From Microtetraspora niveoalba (GTDB lineage Bacteria; Actinomycetota; Actinomycetes; Streptosporangiales; Streptosporangiaceae), in assembly GCF_001570405.1 (NCBI RefSeq), contig NZ_BBYM01000047.1:1-53308 (forward strand): DNA of 53,308 nt, in the 5' to 3' direction. Position 1 is the first letter of the stretch. Each line of letters opens with the position of its first letter. Shown one piece after another: positions 44,305-51,979 of this stretch. Under the pieces are notes generated by a model that was not told the DNA's origin, did no database searches, and saw only the letters and a program-made list of their open reading frames with translations. A program made the translations under genes and the position numbers.

Positions 44305-44572
44305 CTTTCCGATCCCCCCGACCGTGATGATTCCGTTATTTAGTGAGATGTCTACCGATCTACCCGTAAAACCGGTGTAAAGCGGTGATGTTTAACGGGA
44401 TCTGGGTGACTACTGTGCCATGGCGGGTCCGCGCGCTCGCGTCCGGGGTCGTCGCGATCCGTCCGCCGCGCGGGCGGCCTTCTCCTCGTCCATCTGCGGC
44501 GTTATCGAAACGAGATGAAACGCGGACGGGATCGCGGGCGTCAGAAGATGCGTGGCATCGGGAGCGTTGGCC

Positions 44573-47500
44573 GTGGAGGATCCCTCGCGGCTCGGGGACT
44601 ACTGGCTCGCCGGACGGCTCGGCGCGGGCGGGCAGGGAGTCGTCTACGAGGCGTACGACGCCGCGGGACGCCGAGTCGCGATCAAGGTGCTGCACGGAGA
44701 GGCGGCCGGGGACCCGGAGCTGCGGCGCAGGTTCGCGCGCGAGGCGGAGGCGGCCCGCCGCGTGGCGTCGTTCTGCACCGCTCAGGTGATCGACGCCGTC
44801 CTCGACGGGCCCCGGCCGTACATCGTGAGCGAGTACGTCCAGGGGGCGAGCCTCCGGCAGGCGGTCGCGGCGGGCCGGCTCTTCGCGGGGGACGACCTGC
44901 ACCGCCTGGCCACCGCCGTGGCCACCGCGATCGTCGCCATCCACGACGCCGGGGTGGTCCACCGCGACCTCAAGCCGGACAACGTGCTGCTCGGCCCGGA
45001 CGGGCCCCGCGTGATCGACTTCGGCGTCGCCCGCACGCGCGACATGTCCCTCACCGCGACCGGGCTGGTGGCCGGGACCCCGGCGTACATGGCGCCCGAG
45101 GTGTTCGTCGGCGAGCGGGCCGGGCCGCCCGCCGACCTGTTCGCCTGGGGCGGCATCGTGCTGTTCGCCGCCACCGGAGCGGACCCGTTCAGCGCCGAGA
45201 CCCTCGGCGGCGTCATGCACCGCGTGCTCTCGGAGGACCCCGACCTCGGCGTGCTGCCGACCTCGCTGCGCCCGCTCGTCTCCGCCGCGCTGGCGAAGGA
45301 CGCCCACGGCCGCCCGTCCGCCCGCGAGCTGCTGCACGGGTTGATCTCCGGGCCGCGCGGCGCCGCCGCGGACGACCTGCTGGTGCTCGGCAGCGCCGAG
45401 GCCGGGCTGCTGCCCGGGCCGGAGGTCGCCGACCCGGGGCTCGGGCTGCTCGCGGAGGACGCGTACGGCGTGCTCTCCCCGGCGGAGCGCGAACTGGTGC
45501 CGGAGGTGCTGCTCCGGCTCGCCACCGTCACCGACGACGGCGAGGTCGTCACCAGGCGGGCGGCGCGCGCCGAGCTGATCGACGGCCGGCCGGAGGAGGA
45601 GGCCGCCGCGGTCGCGCGGATCGTCGAGGCGTTCGGGCGCCTGCTGGCCGAGCGCGACGGCGAGATCGGACTGACCCGCACCGCCCTGATCCAGGCGTGG
45701 CCCCGCCTGCGCGCCTGGGTCCAGGCCGAACGCGAGGGCCTCGCCGTGCTCCGTGAGATCACGGTCGCGGCCCGGCGGTGGAACCGCGGCGCCGACGGCG
45801 ACCTGTTCCAGGGCGACCGGCTGGACACCGTCCTGCGCTGGGCGGCCACCGGGCGCCGCCACGTGGCGCTCAGCCGCCTCGAACGCGACTTCCTCGACGC
45901 GGGCTCCGCGCTGGCCCGCCGCCGCGCCGGCCGCCGCCGCGTCGTCACCGCCGCACTCGCCGTGCTGCTGGTGCTCGCCGTCGGCTTCGGCGTCGCGACG
46001 GTCCGGCAGAGCGCGGCGGTGAACGAGCAGCGATACCTGGCCGAGTCGCGCGGGCTCGCCTCGACCGCGGACCGGCTGAGGGACACCGACCCGGTCAGGG
46101 CGATGTTGCTGAGCGTCGCCGCCTGGCGGCTCGGCGACACCGCCGAGGCGCGCGGCGGCCTGGTCAGCTCGCTCGCCCAGCGGGAGACGGGAGTGCTGCG
46201 GCTGAAGGGGTCCGCGTACGCGCTCAGCGGCGACGGGCGGAGCGCCGCGTCCGTGGACGGCGACGGCGTGTCCGTCTGGGACGTGCGGTCGGGACGGCGG
46301 ACCGGCGGGTGGTCCGGCCTCGGCGTCCGCGGCCAGCGCCTCCACTCGATCGCGTTGAGCGGGGACGGACGGTTCCTCGCGGTCGCCGCGGGGCAGCGGG
46401 TGCGCGTCTGGGACGCGCGCACCGGCCGCGCCACGGGCCGGGAGCTCGACCTCGGCACCCAGCGGTACGAGTCGCACTATCCGATCGAGGTCGCCTTCGG
46501 GACGGACACCCAGACGCTGATCGTCGGTTTCAGCGGCGCGGTCCGGCTCTGGGACCTCCGCACCGGAACGGTGAGCCCCCGGCGGCCGGGCTACCTCGCG
46601 GACGTCGCCCCGAGCGGCCGCTTCGCGGCGATCGACGGCGTCGGGGACCGTCCCCTGCTGTTCGACCTGCCCCGCGCCACCCGCCGCGGCACGCCCGCGG
46701 GCATCTGCGGCGGTCCTCCTTCGGCACGGGCGGACGACGGATCGGGGCCGCAGGCGCTCGCCTTCAGCCCCGACGGCCGCACGCTGGCCTGCGCCGCCGA
46801 CGAGGGCGTCACGCTGACCGACCTCGCCCGCGGCCGGACCGGGGCCCCGTTCGGGCCGCCGGTCGGCGGGCGGCCGGCGGTGACCTTCAGCGCGGACGGG
46901 CGGTTCCTCGCCGTCCGCGCCGAGAACGCCGTCACCCTCTGGCGGGTGGCCGATCGTGCGCAGTTGCTCGTCCACCCCACCCTGGGGGAGGCCGCGCAGG
47001 TGCGCTTCGACCGCGACGGCGGCGCGCTGCGGTACATCGTCGACGACACCGTCCACACGGTCGGCATCGCGGACCTGACCTCCCCGGCGAAGGCGGGACC
47101 GGCCGACGCGGGCGCCGTGCTGACGCCGGACGGGAGGTACGCGGTCAGCGGGGCGGGCGCCGGCGCCCTCACGTTCAGGGACACGCGTACAGGACGGCCG
47201 GCGGGCGCCGCGGTCCCCTTCACGGAGTCGCCGCAGGCGGTCGCCTTCAGCCGGGACTCGCGGATCGTCGAGATCGCCGACGACGCCGGACGTCGGGCCC
47301 GGACGGTGGACCGGCAGAGCGGCCGGACCCTCGCGACGACCTCGGTCCGGGACCCGGACAGGCACAGCATCGTCGGGGTCGCGGTCAGCCCGGACGGGAC
47401 GAGGGCCGCCACGGTCACGGCCACGTCGTCCACCGGCACGGAGGTCGGAGTCGCCGATCTGAGGACGGGCGCCTGGCGCGTCGTCGCGACGCTTCCCGAC

Positions 47501-48133
47501 GAGGACGCGGCCACCGCCGTCTTCAGCCCCGACGGGCGGGATCTCGCCGTACTCGGACCGGACACCGGCTATCTCGTCGACGTGGACGGGGGGAAGGTCA
47601 GGACCTTCGGAGCCACCAACCAGAGTCTCGTCGCGGTCGCCTTCCACCCCGGCGCCCCGATCGTGGTCACGGGCGACTACGCGGGCCGGGTGATCGCCTG
47701 GGACACGCGTACCGGCGAGCAGCGCGGCGCGGTGCTCGCCCAACGGCGGCCGGTGAAGGCCATGGCGTTCAGTCCGGACGGCTCCGTCCTGGCCGTGGCG
47801 GCGGGGCAGGACGTGCGGCTGTGGGACGTGCGGGCAGGAACGGCGGTCGGCGAGGCGATCGCCACCCACGGGGTGGACGTGGTCGCCGTGGCCTTCCGCC
47901 TCGACGCTCCGGCCGGGCCCGGCGGTTCCGCGGCTTCCGGGGAGCCCGCGGGCCTCATGGTGACCAGCCTGGACGCGAGCGGCGCGGTGGCGTCCCGGCC
48001 GGTGAATCCGGACGCGGTGGCCGCCGCCGTGTGCGCGCGGGCGGGCCGGACCCTGTCGGAGGGGGAGTGGCGGGAGTACCTTCCCGGCCTGCCGTACGAG
48101 CACGTGTGCCGGGGCGGCGCCGATGCGCCCTGA
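44573..48133 (+). CDS. Serine/threonine kinase fused to a STAND-derived helical region, membrane helix and WD40 propeller
   Basis: A 1186-residue signalling protein. Residues ~8-265 are a complete Hanks-type kinase: Gly loop GAGGQG (17-22), Lys38, HRDLKPDN (130-137, catalytic Asp132), DFG (149-151) and APE (174-176). Residues ~300-450 resemble the helical tail of nSTAND1 NTPases (LSPAERELV, LTRTALIQAWPRLRAWV, LSRLERDFLDAG), but the P-loop NTPase itself is missing. A transmembrane helix (~457-477) then leads to ten or more WD40-type blades (WDVRSGRRTG, WDARTGRATG, WDLRTG, WDTRTGEQRG, WDVRAGTAVG) that would lie outside the membrane. GTG 44573 follows GGGAG by eight bases; an in-frame GTG at 44552 is less supported. 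Likely a membrane receptor kinase; ligand unknown. Confidence 0.88.
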   Translation: MEDPSRLGDYWLAGRLGAGGQGVVYEAYDAAGRRVAIKVLHGEAAGDPELRRRFAREAEAARRVASFCTAQVIDAVLDGPRPYIVSEYVQGASLRQAVAAGRLFAGDDLHRLATAVATAIVAIHDAGVVHRDLKPDNVLLGPDGPRVIDFGVARTRDMSLTATGLVAGTPAYMAPEVFVGERAGPPADLFAWGGIVLFAATGADPFSAETLGGVMHRVLSEDPDLGVLPTSLRPLVSAALAKDAHGRPSARELLHGLISGPRGAAADDLLVLGSAEAGLLPGPEVADPGLGLLAEDAYGVLSPAERELVPEVLLRLATVTDDGEVVTRRAARAELIDGRPEEEAAAVARIVEAFGRLLAERDGEIGLTRTALIQAWPRLRAWVQAEREGLAVLREITVAARRWNRGADGDLFQGDRLDTVLRWAATGRRHVALSRLERDFLDAGSALARRRAGRRRVVTAALAVLLVLAVGFGVATVRQSAAVNEQRYLAESRGLASTADRLRDTDPVRAMLLSVAAWRLGDTAEARGGLVSSLAQRETGVLRLKGSAYALSGDGRSAASVDGDGVSVWDVRSGRRTGGWSGLGVRGQRLHSIALSGDGRFLAVAAGQRVRVWDARTGRATGRELDLGTQRYESHYPIEVAFGTDTQTLIVGFSGAVRLWDLRTGTVSPRRPGYLADVAPSGRFAAIDGVGDRPLLFDLPRATRRGTPAGICGGPPSARADDGSGPQALAFSPDGRTLACAADEGVTLTDLARGRTGAPFGPPVGGRPAVTFSADGRFLAVRAENAVTLWRVADRAQLLVHPTLGEAAQVRFDRDGGALRYIVDDTVHTVGIADLTSPAKAGPADAGAVLTPDGRYAVSGAGAGALTFRDTRTGRPAGAAVPFTESPQAVAFSRDSRIVEIADDAGRRARTVDRQSGRTLATTSVRDPDRHSIVGVAVSPDGTRAATVTATSSTGTEVGVADLRTGAWRVVATLPDEDAATAVFSPDGRDLAVLGPDTGYLVDVDGGKVRTFGATNQSLVAVAFHPGAPIVVTGDYAGRVIAWDTRTGEQRGAVLAQRRPVKAMAFSPDGSVLAVAAGQDVRLWDVRAGTAVGEAIATHGVDVVAVAFRLDAPAGPGGSAASGEPAGLMVTSLDASGAVASRPVNPDAVAAAVCARAGRTLSEGEWREYLPGLPYEHVCRGGADAP

Positions 48134-48184
48134 TCGGACGTCTCGCGCCCGGGACGCGCGGGCGGGTGCTCGCGTCGGGCCGCC

Positions 48185-48373
48185 TCAGCGGGCCTCGGCG
48201 GAGGCCTCCCAGAGGGAGCAGGGGCGCACGGCGTGGTGGTGGTAGATCATGCCGACGGGCTCGCGGGTGGCGACGGTCTCCACCGGCTGGCCGCCCGGCC
48301 CGCAGACGCAGTCAGGGGTGCCCTCGTGGCCGATGACGTCGTCGAGTGGCATCACATGAACGAAGCTGGCCAT
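48185..48373 (-). CDS. Small Cys/His-containing hypothetical protein (62 aa)
   Basis: A 62-residue peptide converging on the kinase gene. Visible features are HVMPLDDVIGHEG, then DCVCGPGG, and a run of His in MIYHHHAVRPC. The HV-P-DD-H spacing, the CxC pair and the later His and Cys could bind a metal. I remember similar small proteins from actinomycete genomes and actinophages, which argues for a real gene. AAGGGA seven bases before the ATG is a clear ribosome site. No membrane segment or known domain. Function unknown. Confidence 0.65.
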   Translation of the reverse strand: MASFVHVMPLDDVIGHEGTPDCVCGPGGQPVETVATREPVGMIYHHHAVRPCSLWEASAEAR

Positions 48374-48459
48374 GGGGGCATCCCTTCCGCGTCAATTAAC
48401 CCCCGATATTACCTCAAAATTGGACAAAAGTGATTAACAGGGATAATTCCGTCGGGCGC

Positions 48460-48481
48460 GGTCGCCCCAGGTGGGGCGGCC
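48460..48481. terminator. 9-bp hairpin in the intergenic gap
   Basis: GGTCGCCCC-AGGT-GGGGCGGCC, with one T-G pair, in a 220-bp gap between two divergent genes that otherwise is AT-rich and has no supported gene. A terminator is unlikely here; it may be a structured RNA or protein site. Confidence 0.35.
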
Positions 48482-48593
48482 GCCGTACGCGGATTCTGAT
48501 CGAGGGAAACATGCGGGAGATTGACCCCTATATGTGGTGATCGTCAGGGGCGCGAGGGTAGACGAGAGCCAGCAGCGAGATTCGGGGGGAATC

Positions 48594-48839
48594 ATGGCGG
48601 CTTGTGAAGTCTGCGGCAACGACTACGACCTGAGCTTCGAGGTACACGCCCAGGGGGCGGTCCACACCTTCGACAGCTTCGAGTGCGCGATCACCAAGAT
48701 GGCCCCGGTGTGCGAGCACTGCGGCTGCCGCATCGTGGGGCACGGCGTCGACGTGGACGGGCGTTTCTGCTGCTGCGCCCACTGTGCCCGCGAGCTGGGC
48801 GCCACCCAGATCGTGGACAAGGTCGGCGCCGCGCGGTGA
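48594..48839 (+). CDS. Small Cys-rich zinc-binding protein (metallothionein-like)
   Basis: An 81-residue Cys-rich protein. Cys pairs occur as CEVCGN near the N-terminus, then FECAI, CEHCGCR and CCCAHCAR, with nearby His residues (EVHAQG, VHTF, GHG), giving a two-site zinc ribbon-like pattern. It matches proteins annotated in actinomycetes as prokaryotic metallothionein-like (from memory). It would bind zinc or buffer metal in the cytosol. GGGGGGA just upstream supports ATG 48594; the open frame continues 20 codons upstream without similarity. Divergent from the small Cys/His protein gene. Confidence 0.82.
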   Translation: MAACEVCGNDYDLSFEVHAQGAVHTFDSFECAITKMAPVCEHCGCRIVGHGVDVDGRFCCCAHCARELGATQIVDKVGAAR

Positions 48840-48934
48840 CGACCCGCCCCGTCCCTCCCGTACGCGGCCCGTGACGGGAGGGAGCGGGCCGGTCGTGCTC
48901 CGGGACGCCGGACTTCAGGACCGGCGGACCCCGC

Positions 48935-49075
48935 TCACCCGCCGGTCTCCGCGCCGACGGCGTCGAGCGCGTGAACCGGATCCGCGGGACGGCGGTGCTC
49001 CACCGCCGGCAGGGTGACCAGCAGCACGAGCAGCGCGGCGAGCTGCGCCGCGGCCGACCACAGTCCCACCGGCAC
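48935..49075 (-). CDS. Possible small single-helix membrane protein (46 aa)
   Basis: A minus-strand frame starting GTG 49075. Residues ~6-24 form one hydrophobic helix (GLWSAAAQLAALLVLLVTL), followed by a short acidic-basic tail (AVEHRRPADPVHALDAVGAE). Codons are strongly G/C in the third position with a Leu-rich core, as in real membrane proteins here. No clear ribosome site precedes it. It may be a real small protein or the remnant of one. It lies just downstream of the DoxX gene on the same strand. Confidence 0.35.
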   Translation of the reverse strand: MPVGLWSAAAQLAALLVLLVTLPAVEHRRPADPVHALDAVGAETGG

Positions 49076-49150
49076 GCTCTTGCGATGAAATTGGCGGCGG
49101 CGAGCGGACGGAAACCGGGGCGCCGGTCCCGGCGCCGTCGTCGTGAAGGG

Positions 49151-50098
49151 TCAGGGCGTGTGCGGGCGGGGACCCGCGACCAGCGTGTCGCCGGGCTCGG
49201 GGCCGGAGGCCGCCTCGCTCCGGCTCTCGGCGTTCTCGTCCCGCCCCCGCTTCGTACGGCGTGCCCGCGTCTTGGCCGCCGCGCCGTCCCGCCCGGCCGA
49301 GTCCCGTGCGGCGTCGGGCACGGGGTTGGGTACGGTGTCGGCCGTCGTGGCGGGGTCCTCGCCGGCCGCCTTCGGCGGCGTTCCGCTCGCCCTGCCGGAG
49401 GAGCGGCCGCCCGCCGTCCCGCCGGACGGGCGGCGCGCCGCGCTCGACGCGGAATCCTCGCCGGCCGTGGGGAACGTGACCGGCCCCTTGGGGGTGGACG
49501 CCTCCTGTCCCCGGCCGCCGGCCGTCGCGGCGGTTTCCGCGCCGGCCGCCTTCGGCGCCGTCCCACCACCCTCTTGCTCCGACGCGGAGCCCGGCGCGAT
49601 GGCGGTCCTGGACGCGTCCGCGGGGTCGCGCAGCGCCGCGATGACGGCGTCCGCCTCCCGGTCCGCGGCGAACTCGTCGGCCGCCTCGGCCTCGCGCCGC
49701 TTGATGACCACCATGTGATCGACCGAGACGCGCCCGGCCCCTCCGACCGAGAGCAGGACGGACGCGGCCCCGAGAGCGACGATGATCTTGATGTCGCCGC
49801 CGGTCAGCGGCATGCCGGCGTGCCCGGTGGTGATGACGAAGACGGCGACCGCCTCGGCGAAGAGCAGCAGCCCGACGAACGGCACGGCGAGGCCCGCGAC
49901 CAGCAGCGTGCCGCCGACCAGCTCGATGAGCATGGTCGCGGCGGCCCATACGGAGGGCAGGGGAGCGCCGAGCTCGGCGTACTGCGTGGCGGTCGCGTTG
50001 AGACCGGCCTCCAGCTTCTCCCAGCCGTTGGCGAAGAAGATGCCGCCGACGCCCATCCGGGCCGCCAGCGAGGCCACGTCGTGGAGGGTTCGCTTCAC
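49151..50098 (-). CDS. DoxX family membrane protein with long disordered tail
   Basis: A 315-residue protein. Residues 1-~135 are a four-helix DoxX-type membrane domain with the family opening ARMGVGGIFFANGWEKLEAGL, then PLPSVWAAATMLIELVGGTLLVAG and FAEAVAVFVITTGHAG. From ~140 onward the sequence is a charged, Ala/Gly/Pro/Arg-rich region without predicted fold, ending GDTLVAGPRPHTP. Typical DoxX proteins stop after the fourth helix, so the tail is an extension. DoxX proteins are linked to thiol/oxidative stress in mycobacteria. The GTG start is preceded by GAGGA. Function of the tail is unknown. Confidence 0.85.
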   Translation of the reverse strand: MKRTLHDVASLAARMGVGGIFFANGWEKLEAGLNATATQYAELGAPLPSVWAAATMLIELVGGTLLVAGLAVPFVGLLLFAEAVAVFVITTGHAGMPLTGGDIKIIVALGAASVLLSVGGAGRVSVDHMVVIKRREAEAADEFAADREADAVIAALRDPADASRTAIAPGSASEQEGGGTAPKAAGAETAATAGGRGQEASTPKGPVTFPTAGEDSASSAARRPSGGTAGGRSSGRASGTPPKAAGEDPATTADTVPNPVPDAARDSAGRDGAAAKTRARRTKRGRDENAESRSEAASGPEPGDTLVAGPRPHTP

Positions 50099-50243
50099 GG
50101 TTCCTCATTCTGGGGGGACGGGCAACGATTGCCCATACATCTGCCCATAAGGATCGACCGCACACCCGGCGGCCGCGCGTCTCGTCAGGACGACGGGGCC
50201 GCCCCCCTTCTCCGGCCTTCCATCGGCTCCCTCCGCCGGGGCC

Positions 50244-51827
50244 TCAGGACGACGGGACCGCCTCGCCCGCCTCGTCCTCGGCGGGGCAGCCGGTCTCCCT
50301 GGAGATGAACACGGCCGCGGCCAGGGCGGTGAGCCCGAGCAGGATCACGCTGACCACGACCGTGTGGTGCAGGGCGGCGACGAACGCGACGCGGGCCGCG
50401 CCGAGCAGGGCCGCGCCCGACCCGCCGCCGACCTGCGCGGCGACGTGCGCCGCCGCCGCCAGAGACTCCCTCGCCTCGTCCATGAGGGGGCCGGGCACTC
50501 CGGGGACCGTGCCGAGCGCCGGGGCGTACACCATCGTGGTGATCGTGCCGAGGACGGCGATGCCGAGACCGGCGCCCAGTTCGTAGGCCGTCTCCTCGAT
50601 CGAGGCCGCGCCGCCGGCCCGCGACTCGGGGACGGCCGCCATGATCGTGTCGGAGGCGGCGAGCAGCGCGACCTCCACGCCGAACCCGATCCCGATGAAG
50701 CAGAGGGCGAGCATCCACGGATGCTGCTCGACCCCCCAGGTGAGCACGGGGGCGAGCGAGATCGCGGTGAGCCCGAGGCCGCCGCTCATGGTGGCCCGCA
50801 GCCCGATCCGCTGGAGCACGTGCGCCGCCGCCAGCCCGCCCGCGATGGCGGCGACCATCAACGGCAACATCCGCAAACCCGCGGACAGGGGGGAGAACCC
50901 GAGCACGAGCTGGAGGTACTGCGCGAGCAGCAGTTCCAGCCCGACCAGCGCGAAGATCGCCAGCAGGACGCAGGCGACGCCGGTGGCGAAGCCGCGCCGG
51001 GTGAACAACGCGATGTCGAGCAGCGGGAACGGCAGCCGCCGCTGCCGCCGTACGAACCAGGCGAGCAGCGCGATCCCGAGCAGGGCGACGGCCACGGCCG
51101 GGCCGCGCCCGATCATGTGCCCGTACCCGGCCTCCTTGAGGCCGAACGCGAGGGCGAGGATGCCGAGCGTGGACAGGGCGGCGCTGAGCCCGTCCCACGG
51201 ATGGCCGGACCGGTTCCGGGACGGCGGCAGCAGCCGTACGGCGAGGGGCAGCGCCACGATCAGCAGCGGCACGTTGATGAGGAAGACGGCTCCCCACCAG
51301 AAGTGCTCGACGAGGACGCCGCCGACCAGCGGGCCGACGGCGGCGCCCGCGGCGGCGACCGCGCTCCAGACGCCCAGGGCGATCGCCCGCTCCCTGCGGT
51401 CGGTGAAGACCTCGCGGATGATGGACAGCGTCGCCGGCATGATCATCGCGCCGCCGAGGCCGAGGAAGGCGCGCGACAGGATCAGCGCCAGCGGCGTCCC
51501 GGCGAACGAGGCGGAGAGCGAGGCCAGCCCGAACACGACGTAGCCGGCCAGCACCAGGCGGCGCCTGCCGTACCGGTCGCCGAGGGTGCCGAACGTGACC
51601 AGCAGCGGCGCGACGACGAGCGAGTAGATGTCGATGATCCACAGCAGTTCGACGGCGGACGGTTCGAGCGCGGCGGTCAGCGCGGGCACCGCGATGTGGA
51701 GCACGGTCGCGTCCACCGCGATGAGCAGCAGGCTGAAGCAGAGCAGCGCGAGGACCGCCCACCGGCTCGTGTGCCGAGCGGCGGCGTGCACCGTACGGGA
51801 CCGCGTCCCGACCCCCATGACGATCAT
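50244..51827 (-). CDS. MFS multidrug exporter, 14-TM (DHA2/SmvA-QacA-like)
   Basis: A 527-residue exporter. Helix 1 carries the family's Asp in LLIAVDATVLHIAVPAL (D1 motif). The loop 2-3 motif is TLGDRYGRRRLVL, the antiporter motif C AAGAAVGPLVGGVL, and the WGAVFLINVPL segment. Length and helix count fit DHA2. It would export drugs or cationic compounds by proton antiport. Start is uncertain: ATG 51827 or ATG 51818, neither with a strong ribosome site. A GATATAGGTATATATC inverted repeat lies ~95 bp upstream. No regulator is adjacent. Confidence 0.9.
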   Translation of the reverse strand: MIVMGVGTRSRTVHAAARHTSRWAVLALLCFSLLLIAVDATVLHIAVPALTAALEPSAVELLWIIDIYSLVVAPLLVTFGTLGDRYGRRRLVLAGYVVFGLASLSASFAGTPLALILSRAFLGLGGAMIMPATLSIIREVFTDRRERAIALGVWSAVAAAGAAVGPLVGGVLVEHFWWGAVFLINVPLLIVALPLAVRLLPPSRNRSGHPWDGLSAALSTLGILALAFGLKEAGYGHMIGRGPAVAVALLGIALLAWFVRRQRRLPFPLLDIALFTRRGFATGVACVLLAIFALVGLELLLAQYLQLVLGFSPLSAGLRMLPLMVAAIAGGLAAAHVLQRIGLRATMSGGLGLTAISLAPVLTWGVEQHPWMLALCFIGIGFGVEVALLAASDTIMAAVPESRAGGAASIEETAYELGAGLGIAVLGTITTMVYAPALGTVPGVPGPLMDEARESLAAAAHVAAQVGGGSGAALLGAARVAFVAALHHTVVVSVILLGLTALAAAVFISRETGCPAEDEAGEAVPSS

Positions 51828-51921
51828 GGATGGGAACCGCCGGCCTGGTGGAACATGGGTCGCAGCTTAGGCCATTCCAGGTAGATCCCTCAGCAGCTTC
51901 CGGCATCGCGCTCTCTAGCGA

Positions 51922-51937
51922 GATATAGGTATATATC
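51922..51937. promoter_or_regulatory. AT-rich inverted repeat upstream of the MFS exporter
   Basis: GATATA-GGTA-TATATC, a perfect 6-bp inverted repeat in the otherwise GC-rich divergent region between the MFS and TPR genes. A candidate PadR/TetR-type operator. Confidence 0.4.
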
Positions 51938-51979
51938 CGACATCTAGGCAACCCCTCGCCGGCAGCCGATCATGCGGGA

